NCBI RefSeq assembly: GCF_002102185.1
Contig: NZ_LQOW01000008.1
Location: 1-64,000, forward strand
Source: Mycobacterium fragae
Lineage (GTDB): Bacteria; Actinomycetota; Actinomycetes; Mycobacteriales; Mycobacteriaceae
Reading direction: 5' to 3'
Length of the DNA stretch: 64,000 bases
The translations under genes and the position numbers were made by a program. The notes under the pieces are model-generated. The model saw nothing but the letters and a program-made list of their open reading frames with translations, was not told the DNA's origin and ran no database searches. Positions 30,888-39,541 of this stretch are shown in pieces. Positions within the stretch are counted from its first letter, which is position 1, and every line of letters starts with the position of its first letter.

Positions 30888-31571
30888 TCAGCCTTGGAGG
30901 TAGACGGAGAAGCCCTGTCCGTAGCGCGCAACGGCCTTGATTTCTTGCTCGAGCGCGCCGACGGGCTGGGCCTGGGCGCCTTGGGAGCCACCACCATTCT
31001 CTTCGTTGCTGCTGGATGCGATACCGACCAAGGTTGGGCCCTGCGAGTACCAAGGGCCGCCCGAGTCGCCAGGGAGCTGCACAATATCGGCCGTTAGTAG
31101 GTCCAAATCCGGGCGACCGGCGGTGAGGGAAACGCGGGTGATGGTGCCGTCCGTGCCGGTGGTCCGCTCCCCGTAAAGCCGAACGTGATCACCAACTTTC
31201 GCGTTTCCCACGCTGGTGAAAAATGCTTCGATGCTAAAGGTCTTATACGTGTAGACGATCGTGAATCCGCGTGAACCGATCAGATTTCCGTCACCATCTT
31301 CGGTATCTGGCTGCCATGCGACAACTTCGCCTATTTGCTGACCAAAGGTGTTGTACACCTTTTCGTGAAGCCCGTGCGCACAGTGCCCAGCGGTGATCGC
31401 GAGCTGATCTCCCACGGAGTCCGTGGCGAAAAACCCTAGTGAGCAGTCGTGGTTGTCGAAGGTCAGCTTCATCCCGACGGCCAGCAGGCCTCCATAGGCA
31501 TGCGCAGCCGTGGGTGCGATAGCCGCCACAGCAACAGGAGGAATCAGCGCGGCCAGCAGCTTCTTGAGCAT
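30888..31571 (-). CDS. Secreted S1-family (trypsin-like) protease or protease-like protein
   Basis: 227 residues with a signal peptide ending in AHA. The catalytic His motif TAGHC and Ser motif GDSGGP are present, and the size matches small secreted mycobacterial S1 proteins such as Rv1815. The catalytic Asp is not obvious: the segment where it is expected reads SRGFTIVYTY. It may therefore be weak or inactive, or I may have misplaced the Asp. A set of SARP-type heptamers lies about 120 bp upstream. It converges with the DUF2510 gene. Confidence 0.8.
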   Translation of the reverse strand: MLKKLLAALIPPVAVAAIAPTAAHAYGGLLAVGMKLTFDNHDCSLGFFATDSVGDQLAITAGHCAHGLHEKVYNTFGQQIGEVVAWQPDTEDGDGNLIGSRGFTIVYTYKTFSIEAFFTSVGNAKVGDHVRLYGERTTGTDGTITRVSLTAGRPDLDLLTADIVQLPGDSGGPWYSQGPTLVGIASSSNEENGGGSQGAQAQPVGALEQEIKAVARYGQGFSVYLQG

Positions 31572-31691
31572 GGGCTCGGATTGGCATTCCGGTAGTTGTG
31601 ATGCGTGCCAGTTGCGGCGAATCCTGTTGTCATCTCTCGTCCTTCGTTGTCGGTCGCGTGAACAGATGCGCTACAGACATAGGGTGCGACG

Positions 31692-31720
31692 GACGCCTTG
31701 GCGGATTCTCAACGGATTCT
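31692..31720 (-). promoter_or_regulatory. SARP-type heptamer repeats before the S1-type protease gene
   Basis: On the minus strand AGAATCC, GTTG, AGAATCC, GCCA, AGGCGTC: heptamers every 11 bp with four-base spacers. Ten bases after AGGCGTC comes TATGTC as possible -10. This is the classic layout of sites for SARP regulators such as AfsR and EmbR. Very similar sequence precedes the genes at 32301-32861 and 27262. Confidence 0.55.
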
Positions 31721-31856
31721 TGGCGGCTGGTATGACGCTTTGGTTGCAACCCGGAATGCTGGCAAGGGCGCAGTCAGCTATGGCGCGAAAGAAGTTGCGC
31801 GCGTGAAATGCTGAGCGGGTCGGGACATCGCCTCGGACCCGCTCAGGCTGTCTTGA

Positions 31857-32105
31857 TTACGGGTTTTGGCCCTGCGGGTTTTGGCCCTGCGGGGGTTGCG
31901 AAACCGTCCCGGGTTGTCCGCATTTCTCCACGGCCGGCGTCGGGTCACCATTTTGGCCCCCTGCATGATTAAGGCAGTCGGTGCATGCCTGGGTCACCCT
32001 GCCATCGGGAGTTTCACATGGTTTTGCCTGTGCCGGTGGGGCAATCGTGATAGTCGCGAATGCTACGGCGGCGGCTGTGCAAAGCCCTGCGAAAGCGATC
32101 TTCAT
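31857..32105 (-). CDS. Small secreted protein of unknown function
   Basis: 82 residues. The N-terminal signal peptide runs to PPAQA before KPCETPDG. The mature part (about 55 residues) has four Cys and ends in a repeat of GQNP. The ATG at 32105 follows AGGAGGTG with a good spacer, so the start is firm; the open frame extends upstream without a better start. I know no family for it. Confidence 0.68.
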   Translation of the reverse strand: MKIAFAGLCTAAAVAFATITIAPPAQAKPCETPDGRVTQACTDCLNHAGGQNGDPTPAVEKCGQPGTVSQPPQGQNPQGQNP

Positions 32106-32300
32106 GGTTACACCTCCTGCGCGTGGCGGGCGACGCCGCAAATGGCTACGCCCACCATCACACAATTTCGATATCTGCAAGTCTTTTCGATAAAACAATT
32201 GCCAATGGTCCGGATCGATTTCACCCGGCCCGCGACGTGGCGGCGGGCGGTCGTGCTCTCATCCGAGTGGTGGACGGAGCAGACCGCCGCCGCCAGACAG

Positions 32301-32861
32301 TTACTGCGTCTTCGAACGATTCATCCACGTTCGGATGATGCCCACGGCAATGGCAATTGCCGCCGCTGTATACAGCAGGTATCCGAACCCCACTGAGGCG
32401 CTCACGCCGTTCGTGTTGTCGCCCGAGACGCTGACCAACCAGCCGGCCGAGAAGAGGACGGACAGCAAGGCCACACCAGACAGGCCGGCGAGGCGCTTAG
32501 CCGACACAGACGATTTGACCAGGATCGGCCACGCGAGCCACACAGCTACGCCGATCACCGCGAGGACGACGAATTTCGCGGCGGCACTTAGCCCGATGAT
32601 TTTCGTCTCCGTGTACAGCGGCGTGTCCAATGCGGAGACGGTGGCCGTCATCGTCTCCCAGGTGAGAAAGCTGCTGACGATGGCTAGCGCGAAGCCCCCG
32701 AACAGGAGCAAGGTCGCGGTGGAAAACCGTGCAGCGCCGCCCTTGGGGATCGGCGGCGATGCGTCACTTGTCGGTTGTGCCAGGCCGCTGTGTTCGCGCG
32801 CGCTCCGAAAATCGTTGCGGCGCTGGCTTGGCTGCTGCTGGTCGGGCGAGATTTGGTTCAT
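32301..32861 (-). CDS. Four-span membrane protein, paralogue of the DUF2510 protein's C-terminus
   Basis: 186 residues. A short polar N-terminus (about 45 residues) and four membrane spans align with the C-terminal part of the protein at 29978, but the DUF2510 motif is missing. The ATG at 32861 has AGGAAG before it; an upstream frame would run through the regulatory repeats and is rejected. Heptamer repeats 90-120 bp upstream suggest control by the EmbR-like regulator that is encoded divergently. Function unknown. Confidence 0.75.
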   Translation of the reverse strand: MNQISPDQQQPSQRRNDFRSAREHSGLAQPTSDASPPIPKGGAARFSTATLLLFGGFALAIVSSFLTWETMTATVSALDTPLYTETKIIGLSAAAKFVVLAVIGVAVWLAWPILVKSSVSAKRLAGLSGVALLSVLFSAGWLVSVSGDNTNGVSASVGFGYLLYTAAAIAIAVGIIRTWMNRSKTQ

Positions 32862-32939
32862 GATCTGCTTCCTAATCTCCGGAGGAACTCCGGCTCTGGG
32901 GTTCGCCGTGATGGCGCTTGCGACGGAAACATTGCCGAC

Positions 32940-32979
32940 TACGCCTTGGAGGATTCTCATCAGATTCTTGGGGGATTCT
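32940..32979 (-). promoter_or_regulatory. SARP-type heptamer repeats between the four-span protein gene and the EmbR-like gene
   Basis: Minus strand: AGAATCC, CCCA, AGAATCT, GATG, AGAATCC, TCCA, AGGCGTA. These are four heptamers at strict 11-bp spacing. They share AAGAATC, TGAGAATCC and CCAAGGCGT with the site at 31692. The position, 90 bp before the four-span gene and about 135 bp before the regulator gene, would fit control of the first and possibly autoregulation of the second. Confidence 0.6.
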
Positions 32980-33112
32980 CGCCGCGCAATGATGCTGTGC
33001 CGCGGCATGCCTTCGCGGTTCAACCCAGCCCGGAGGAATCGTCGCCGCCGATTGGTCAGCGGCGTCACAATAAGAGCTGACATCGCTGACGACCTGGAAG
33101 GCTGAAAGCGCT

Positions 33113-34237
33113 ATGGGCGATAGTCGTCTCGGGTTCGGTCTCCTGGGGCCGTTGTCGATGACCGTGGCGGGCGCGGCGGTCGGGTTGGGTACGCCCAAGC
33201 AGCGGGCGGTGTTGGCCATGCTCCTGATCAACCGTAATCGCGCGGTGAGCACGGAGTCGCTCGTCAACGCCGCCTGGGATCAAGCTCCGGCGCCGGCGGC
33301 ACGAGCAAGCGTCCACTCCTACGTCTCCAACCTTCGCCGGATCCTGGACAGTGCTGAGGCGGATGCCCGCGCGGTGTTAGCGAGCGCGCCACCGGGATAT
33401 CGACTCAACGTTGCTGACGGCGAATGCGATCTAGACCGCTTCATCGTCGAAAAGACCAACGGAATGCAGGCCGCCGCGGCGGGACAATTCGAACAGGCCA
33501 GTAGCCATCTGTCGGCGGCGCTGGCCGAATGGCGAGGGCCGGTACTCGATGACTTGCGCGACTTTGCGTTTGTCGATGCGTTCGCCACTGCCCTGATGGA
33601 AGACAAGGTAGGGACCCATACCGCCCGCGCCGAAGCCGAAATCGCATGCGGGCGCGGCTATGCCGTTATCGGTGAACTCGAACAACTTGCCGCCGAGCAC
33701 CCGTATCGCGAACCGCTTTGGGCGCAGTTGATAACCGCCTACTACGTCGCTGAACGACAGTCCGATGCACTGGAAGCCTATCGGCGATTGAAAACAGTGC
33801 TCTCCGAGGATCTGGGTATCGACCCGGGCCCCACGATCGAGGGTCTGCACGTGCGAATCCTGCGCCAGCAGCCTTTGGACACCGAGCAGGCTGCCAAGAC
33901 CACCGCAGCCCGCACCCTTGCGACCACGCACACTGCCTCCACCCGCAAGTCCGCCCTCTGCAGCCTGCGCGACGCCGCCGGACGGCGCCATCCGCTACAG
34001 GCCGGCGCAACACGGATAGGGCGACTCGCCGACAATGACATCGTTATCAACGACGCCGCGGTCAGTCGACATCACGCGGTAATCATCGATACCGGAAGCA
34101 GTTTCGTGATCGCCGATTTGAGATCGGCCAACGGTGTGCTGCTGCAAGGCCGCAGACTGCATCCCACTGCCACTCTCGCCGATGGCGACCACATCAGCAT
34201 CTGCGGACACGAGTTCACCTTCGAGCTGCAACCATAA
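33113..34237 (+). CDS. EmbR-like SARP transcription regulator with C-terminal FHA domain
   Basis: 374 residues: winged-helix DNA-binding domain (about 8-100), bacterial transcriptional activation domain BTAD (about 105-265) and FHA domain (about 285-370; IGRLADNDIVI, SRHHAV, SANGVLL). It aligns with M. tuberculosis EmbR through nearly its whole length (FGLLGPL, GTPKQRAVLAML, HSYVSNLRR, PPGYRL, EWRGPVLDDLRDF, LGIDPGPT). EmbR binds phosphothreonine on the kinase PknH through its FHA domain and is itself phosphorylated. This one is more likely an EmbR2-type paralogue than EmbR itself, because it lies in the kinase island. The 11-bp heptamer repeats nearby are candidate targets. Confidence 0.9.
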   Translation: MGDSRLGFGLLGPLSMTVAGAAVGLGTPKQRAVLAMLLINRNRAVSTESLVNAAWDQAPAPAARASVHSYVSNLRRILDSAEADARAVLASAPPGYRLNVADGECDLDRFIVEKTNGMQAAAAGQFEQASSHLSAALAEWRGPVLDDLRDFAFVDAFATALMEDKVGTHTARAEAEIACGRGYAVIGELEQLAAEHPYREPLWAQLITAYYVAERQSDALEAYRRLKTVLSEDLGIDPGPTIEGLHVRILRQQPLDTEQAAKTTAARTLATTHTASTRKSALCSLRDAAGRRHPLQAGATRIGRLADNDIVINDAAVSRHHAVIIDTGSSFVIADLRSANGVLLQGRRLHPTATLADGDHISICGHEFTFELQP

Positions 34238-34299
34238 CGAGATCGGCAAGATCGCCGGGCGTGGTAGGGCAATAGCTCGTTCGCCCATCAGTCAACCGG

Positions 34300-35259
34300 A
34301 TGACTGCGTACGGTGAGCCGGTGGACACCCCCAGCCCGTCTCCGCGCCGGTGGTGGCGGCGAAAGGCCGTCGTGATCCCGGCTGCCCTGTTGATCGTGGC
34401 AGTCATCGTCGCCGCCGGCGTCACCGCTTATCTGCTGCGACCGCATCCGGCAGCGCCTCGCGTGCAAACCGCGCTGCCGTCGTTCCCCGGTATGTTCGCC
34501 GAATCCCAGGTGGCGGTGGACACCGCCGGCAACGTCTACGTCACCGCGCCTGAATGCCCCGCCTGTCCCGACAATCCCGAGGTTCACAGTCGGGTGCTGA
34601 AACTGCCGGCCGGATCGAGCACCCCGACGGCCCTGCCGTTCACCGGACTCGTCGGTCCCAGGGCCGTGGCGGTGGACACCCACGGCAACGTCTACGTCAC
34701 CAACGGCGACGACGGGGTACTCAAACTGGCGGCGGGCTCGAGCACCCAGACGGTGCTGCCGTTCACCGGTCTCGACATCCCCTCGGGTGTGGTCGTGGAC
34801 GCCGGCGGCAACGTCTATGTCGCCGACCTTGGCAATCCTGGCAACAGCGGTCGCGTGCTGAAACTGGCGGCGGGCTCGAGCACCCAGACCGTGCTGCCAT
34901 TCACCGGCCTCTCAACCACCCTCGGCGGTGTGGCGGTGGACAGCGCCGGCAACATCTACGTCACCGACTTTGCCAACAATCGCGTGGTGAAACTTGCGGC
35001 GAGCTCGAGCACCCAGACCGTGCTGCCGTTCACCGGCCTCAGCGGCCCCCTCGGTGTGGCGGTGGACACCCGCGACGACATCTACGTCGCCGACACTTTC
35101 AACAATCGGGTGCTGGAACTGGCGGCGGGCTCGAGCACCCAGTCCGTCGTGCCGTTCACCGGACTCGGCCAACCCAGAGCAGTGGCGGTGGACAGCGTCG
35201 GCAACCTCTACGTCACCGACCCTCCGCACAATCGGGTGGTGAAGCTGACGGCGGGGTGA
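34300..35259 (+). CDS. Membrane-anchored NHL six-blade beta-propeller, like the PknD sensor domain without a kinase
   Basis: 319 residues. A short cytoplasmic part (WWRRK) and one span (about 25-45) precede six repeats with the signature AVD..GN.YVT (starting near residues 72, 125, 165, 210, 246 and 288) and FTGL between blades. The extracellular domain of PknD is a six-bladed NHL propeller of the same kind; here there is no kinase domain at the N-terminus, only about 24 residues. It could be a free sensor or a ligand sink. Translation starts at ATG 34300 or GTG 34321. It is the last island gene before dinG. Confidence 0.85.
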   Translation: MTAYGEPVDTPSPSPRRWWRRKAVVIPAALLIVAVIVAAGVTAYLLRPHPAAPRVQTALPSFPGMFAESQVAVDTAGNVYVTAPECPACPDNPEVHSRVLKLPAGSSTPTALPFTGLVGPRAVAVDTHGNVYVTNGDDGVLKLAAGSSTQTVLPFTGLDIPSGVVVDAGGNVYVADLGNPGNSGRVLKLAAGSSTQTVLPFTGLSTTLGGVAVDSAGNIYVTDFANNRVVKLAASSSTQTVLPFTGLSGPLGVAVDTRDDIYVADTFNNRVLELAAGSSTQSVVPFTGLGQPRAVAVDSVGNLYVTDPPHNRVVKLTAG

Positions 35260-35286
35260 TGGACGCCTTCCCTGCCCAAGGCTGAG

Positions 35287-37260
35287 TCATGCAGGCCGGG
35301 CTTCGGCCGAGATGCGCAGCCGCGCAAGGGCATTACGGACTGCGGCGCCGTCAGTTGTCGCCCAGAACGGCGGCAGCGACGCCCGCAGATAGCCGCCGTA
35401 GCGGGCGGTGGCCATTCGCGAGTCGAGCACCGCCACCACGCCTCGATCGTCGACGCCACGCAGTAGCCGGCCCGCCCCCTGCGCCAGCAGGAGCGCGGCG
35501 TGACTGGCGGCGACAGTCATGAAGCCGTTGCCACCGTGGGCGGCCACCGCCCGCTGCCGGGCACTCAGCAGCGCGTCGTCGGGCCGCGGGAATGGAATGC
35601 GGTCGATGATCACCAACGACAGCGACGGGCCGGGCACGTCCACGCCCTGCCACAGTGACAGCGTGCCGAACAGCGACGTCGGGGGGTCGGCGGCGAACTG
35701 CTCGACCAACGCCGCGGTGTTGTCGTCGCCTTGGCACAACACCGGCGTGGACAGCCGCTCCGCCATGGCCTCGGCGGCCGCGCGAGCTGCCCGCATCGAC
35801 GAGAACAGCCCGAGCGTTCGCCCGCCGGCGGCGGTGATGAGCTCGGCGATCTCGCTCAGCTGCTCGGCGGAGCCGGTGCCGTCGCGGCCCGGCGGCGGCA
35901 GATGCGCGGCGACGTACAGAATCCCGGCTTTTGCGTGCTGGAACGGCGACCCGACGTCGAGGCCGCGCCAACGCGGCTCTTCATCCCCGCCGGCCAGCCC
36001 CCACATGGTGGCTATCGCGTCGAACGTGCCGCCGACGGTCAGCGTCGCCGACGTCAGCACCGCCGTCGAACTGGCGAACATCTGGTTACGCAGGAGCCCG
36101 GCCACCGACAGCGGCGCCACCCTCAGCACCGCACGTGTCGACCCGCGGTTGTCTTCGTGATCCAGCCAGACCACATCGGTGCGGTCGGGGATTGCTGGCG
36201 CAAACGACGCCAGAATCCGCGATGCGGTGTCGGCGATCTCGGTCAGGCCGGCGACCGCCTCGGCGCGCGCCGCCGCGGCCTTGGCATCGGTGGGCGACGT
36301 GTCGATCGCCGAGCGCGCCGCGCTGGCCGCATCGCGCAGCGCACTCAGATGGGTTGCGAGCTCGTCGTCGAGGTGATCGATTCTGCCCGGACCAGCGTCG
36401 CTGATTGCCGCAGTCAAGGCGGCCGACGCCGTCTCCCACCGCTGCAGCAGTTCCGGTCCGACCAACCTGGTGATCCGACGGGAGGCGACACCCAGCGCAG
36501 CCGCGGTCAACTCCCCGGTGGCCACTGCGGTGACGCGGTCGACGAGCTCGTGCGCCTCGTCGACCAGCAGCTGATGTTCAGGCAGCACCGCCGATTCGGC
36601 GACGGCATCGATGGCCAGCAGCGCGTGGTTGGTGACGACAATATCGGCACCGCCCGCGTTTCCTCGCGCCCGTTCGGCAAAGCACTCGGTGCCGAACGGG
36701 CAGCGGGCCACGCCGAGGCATTCGCGCGCTGACACACTTACTTGCTGCCACGACCGGTCGGCGACGCCCGGTTTGAGATCGTCGCGGTCACCGGAGTCGG
36801 TCGTCGATGCCCAGACGGTGAGGCGTTGCACGTCGCGGCCCAGAGCGGTGACGGCCTGCGGTTCGAACAGTTCGTCCTGCGGTGCGTCAGCGTCGGTCCC
36901 GTTGTGGATCTTGTTCAGGCACAGGTAATTCTGTCGACCCTTCAGCAATGCGAACCGCGGGGGGCGAGGCAGTGCGTCGCTGAGCGCCTCGACCAGCTGC
37001 GGCAGATCGCGATCGACGAGTTGGCGCTGCAGCGCGATCGTCGCGGTGGACACCACGACCGATGTGTCGTCGGACACTGCGCGGACAATCGCCGGCACCA
37101 GGTAAGCCAGCGACTTTCCGGTGCCGGTGCCGGCCTGGACAGCGAGGTGCTCGCCGGTTTCGAAGGCGCGGGCCACCGCATTGGCCATCTGCAGTTGGCC
37201 GCTGCGTTCGCTGCCACCCAGCGCCGCGACCGCGGCGGCCAACAGATCGGGCACCGACAC
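35287..37260 (-). CDS. dinG: ATP-dependent DNA helicase, DinG family
   Basis: About 657 residues; matches Rv1329c closely. A 5'-3' superfamily 2 helicase related to XPD that unwinds R-loops, forks and G-quadruplexes. Walker A QAGTGTGKS, DEAH box (VDEAHEL) and the late motif AQGAGRLLRG are visible. The Cys of the iron-sulfur region appear as NYLCLNKIH, ARECLGVARCPFGTECF. The start is uncertain. The frame is open to 37362, inside pncB, but the match to the family begins at VSVPDLL; I use the GTG at 37260. It lies just after pncB, in the same direction. Confidence 0.9.
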   Translation of the reverse strand: MSVPDLLAAAVAALGGSERSGQLQMANAVARAFETGEHLAVQAGTGTGKSLAYLVPAIVRAVSDDTSVVVSTATIALQRQLVDRDLPQLVEALSDALPRPPRFALLKGRQNYLCLNKIHNGTDADAPQDELFEPQAVTALGRDVQRLTVWASTTDSGDRDDLKPGVADRSWQQVSVSARECLGVARCPFGTECFAERARGNAGGADIVVTNHALLAIDAVAESAVLPEHQLLVDEAHELVDRVTAVATGELTAAALGVASRRITRLVGPELLQRWETASAALTAAISDAGPGRIDHLDDELATHLSALRDAASAARSAIDTSPTDAKAAAARAEAVAGLTEIADTASRILASFAPAIPDRTDVVWLDHEDNRGSTRAVLRVAPLSVAGLLRNQMFASSTAVLTSATLTVGGTFDAIATMWGLAGGDEEPRWRGLDVGSPFQHAKAGILYVAAHLPPPGRDGTGSAEQLSEIAELITAAGGRTLGLFSSMRAARAAAEAMAERLSTPVLCQGDDNTAALVEQFAADPPTSLFGTLSLWQGVDVPGPSLSLVIIDRIPFPRPDDALLSARQRAVAAHGGNGFMTVAASHAALLLAQGAGRLLRGVDDRGVVAVLDSRMATARYGGYLRASLPPFWATTDGAAVRNALARLRISAEARPA

Positions 37261-37280
37261 CGGCGAGTCTTCGGGCGTGG

Positions 37281-38597
37281 CTACTCCTCGGAGATGTGTG
37301 TGACCGGGATCTGCACTGTCGGAATCGCAGGCTCCCCGTGCGACAACATCAGACCCTCCCACGGCAAGCTTCTCAAGCCAGCGGCGACCAGCTTGCGAGC
37401 CACGCCCAAGTCTGTGTCGGAGACCGGCTGTCCGGCACGAACCAGGGGGATCGTCACCACCCGGCTCTGTTCAGTGGTATCGGGTGGGCGGCCGGCGGGA
37501 TGCACGATCTCCTCGGTGATCGTGCCGCTCGGGCGGGTCGTCCGCAGTGCCTGTTTATGACCGCCCTGGGACTCTTTGTGACTGCTCCGCTTCTGCACTG
37601 GTATGCCATCGACTTCGACCAGCTTGTAGATCATGTTGGCCGTCGGCGCGCCCGACCCGGTGACCAGCGAGGTGCCGACCCCGTAGCTATTGACAGGGTC
37701 GGCACGTAGCGCCGCGATCGCGAATTCGTCCAGGTCACCTGAGACGACGATTTGAGTCTGTGTGGCGCCGAGCCGGTCCAGCTGGTCGCGGACTTGACGG
37801 GCCAGCACCCCCAGCTCACCGGAGTCGATGCGCACTCCGCCCAGACCGGTACCGGCAGCCGCCACGGCGTTGGCCACCCCGGTCGTCACGTCATAGGTGT
37901 CCACCAGCAGTGTGGTGCCGGTTCCGAGCGCTTCGACCTGGGCGCGAAACGCAGCGGGCTCGTCGGGCCCATCGGAACGGGCGTGCAGCAGGGTGAAGGC
38001 GTGAGCAGCGGTGCCCTCGGCCGGCACCCCGTATCGGCGCTGCGCTTCGAGATTGGACGACGCGGCGAATCCGGCGATGTAGGCGGCGCGGGCCGCCGCG
38101 ACGGCGGCTTGTTCATGGGTGCGTCGCGAACCCATCTCGATCAGCGGTCGGTCTTGCGCGGCAACGACCATGCGCGCGGCCGCCGAGGCAATTGCGCTGT
38201 CGTAGTTGAAGATCGACAAAGCCAGCGTTTCCAGCACGATGCATTCGGCGAAGCTACCGTGCACCGAAATCACGGGAGACCCGGGGAAGTACAGCTCGCC
38301 TTCGGCGTACCCGTCGACATCGCCGCGGAACTGAAAATCCCGGAGGTAGCGCACGGTATCGGCGTCGAGGAATTCCGCAACCGATGCCAGCGCAGTGTCG
38401 TCGAAGCGGAACCGCGGAAGTGCTTCCAGGAACCGGCCGGTGCCGGCCACCACTCCGTAGCGCCTGCCGTTGGGCAACCGTCGAGCGAAGAGCTCGAAGG
38501 TGGTCCGGCGATGCGCGGTCCCGTCGCGCAACGCCGCCGCCAGCATGGTCAGCTCGTACTTGTCGGTCAACAGCCCAGTGCAGGCCGAGTCGTCCAC
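37281..38597 (-). CDS. pncB1: Nicotinate phosphoribosyltransferase
   Basis: 438 residues, matching Rv1330c. First step of the Preiss-Handler route to NAD: nicotinate + PRPP to nicotinate mononucleotide. Family signatures [10 protein letters not shown] near the N-terminus, the RRTFELF-like region and the active-site His in [11 protein letters not shown] are intact, and the C-terminal [12 protein letters not shown] is as in the mycobacterial enzyme. Starts with GTG; divergent from clpS with about 40 bp between. Confidence 0.93.
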   Translation of the reverse strand: MDDSACTGLLTDKYELTMLAAALRDGTAHRRTTFELFARRLPNGRRYGVVAGTGRFLEALPRFRFDDTALASVAEFLDADTVRYLRDFQFRGDVDGYAEGELYFPGSPVISVHGSFAECIVLETLALSIFNYDSAIASAAARMVVAAQDRPLIEMGSRRTHEQAAVAAARAAYIAGFAASSNLEAQRRYGVPAEGTAAHAFTLLHARSDGPDEPAAFRAQVEALGTGTTLLVDTYDVTTGVANAVAAAGTGLGGVRIDSGELGVLARQVRDQLDRLGATQTQIVVSGDLDEFAIAALRADPVNSYGVGTSLVTGSGAPTANMIYKLVEVDGIPVQKRSSHKESQGGHKQALRTTRPSGTITEEIVHPAGRPPDTTEQSRVVTIPLVRAGQPVSDTDLGVARKLVAAGLRSLPWEGLMLSHGEPAIPTVQIPVTHISEE

Positions 38598-38638
38598 ACC
38601 GCAACGGTATCGGGTGCGTCATCGGTATCCTGGGAGCC

Positions 38639-38941
38639 ATGGTTGCGTCAGCGCCGACTAAGCCGGGAACCACCGGGCAACGTGAGGCCGACCCAGTCGA
38701 TGTGACCGCCAGTCCGTGGGTCACGATCGTGTGGGACGACCCGGTCAACTTGATGAACTACGTGACGTACGTGTTCCAGAAGTTGTTCGGCTACAGCGAA
38801 CCACACGCCACCAAACTGATGTTGCAGGTACACAACGAAGGTAAGGCCGTGGTCTCGTCGGGCAGCCGGGAATCCATGGAGGTCGACGTGTCCAAGCTGC
38901 ATGCAGCCGGCCTGTGGGCCACCATGCAGCAGGACCGCTGA
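38639..38941 (+). CDS. clpS: ATP-dependent Clp protease adapter ClpS
   Basis: 100 residues. Delivers N-end-rule substrates to ClpC1P. The core [19 protein letters not shown] and the binding-site residues Asp-Asp and following Asn/Met match ClpS, as does the helix [21 protein letters not shown]. The ATG at 38639 gives the expected length; a longer frame overlaps pncB on the other strand and was rejected. Confidence 0.94.
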   Translation: MVASAPTKPGTTGQREADPVDVTASPWVTIVWDDPVNLMNYVTYVFQKLFGYSEPHATKLMLQVHNEGKAVVSSGSRESMEVDVSKLHAAGLWATMQQDR

Positions 38942-38965
38942 GATCGAGGACGTCCGGGTTCACAC

Positions 38966-39541
38966 GTGCGCAAGTGGAAGCGGGTGGAGACCGCTGAGGG
39001 TCCCCGTTTTCGGTCCGTCCTGGACCCGCACGAGGCAGCGTTGCTCAAGAATCTCGTCGGCTCGATGATCGGGCTGCTCGATGAGCGTGAATCTTCTTCG
39101 CCGCCAGACGAACTCGAGCAGATCACCGGCATGAAGACGGGCAACACCGAACGCCCCGACAATACGACGCTGCAGCGATTGCTGCCGGACTTCTCCAAAC
39201 CGGATGACGGTGCATCCGAATCCGCGGAAAGCCTCAACGCCGCATTGCGCAGCCTGCACGAGCCCGAGATCATCGAGGCCAAACGCGCTGCGGCACAACA
39301 GCTATTGGCGACGGTTCCGGACGACGGCGGGCGGTTCGAGCTGACCGAGGAAGCGGCGAACGCCTGGATTGCGGCCGTCAACGACATCCGCCTGGCGCTG
39401 GGCACAATGCTCGACGTCCGGCCGGATGGGCCGGATCGGCTGCCTGACGATCACCCGATGGCTCCGCACTTTGACGTGTACCAATGGCTGACGGTCCTGC
39501 AGGAATATCTCGTGCTGGCCCTGATGCGGAAACCGACCTGA
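38966..39541 (+). CDS. DUF2017 protein (Rv1332-like)
   Basis: 191 residues, mostly helical, no membrane span. It lies between clpS and the P1 peptidase and overlaps the next start by one base (TGATG), so it is in the operon that runs on to the sulfur-transfer genes. It is a conserved actinobacterial neighbour of clpS; some databases call it a transcription regulator, but I see no DNA-binding motif. Starts with GTG. Confidence 0.85.
   Translation: MRKWKRVETAEGPRFRSVLDPHEAALLKNLVGSMIGLLDERESSSPPDELEQITGMKTGNTERPDNTTLQRLLPDFSKPDDGASESAESLNAALRSLHEPEIIEAKRAAAQQLLATVPDDGGRFELTEEAANAWIAAVNDIRLALGTMLDVRPDGPDRLPDDHPMAPHFDVYQWLTVLQEYLVLALMRKPT

Noticed and set aside
34500..35250. Regularly spaced similar DNA segments as a CRISPR array or minisatellite
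   Set aside because: They are in-frame codons for the six NHL repeats; spacing is that of protein blades.
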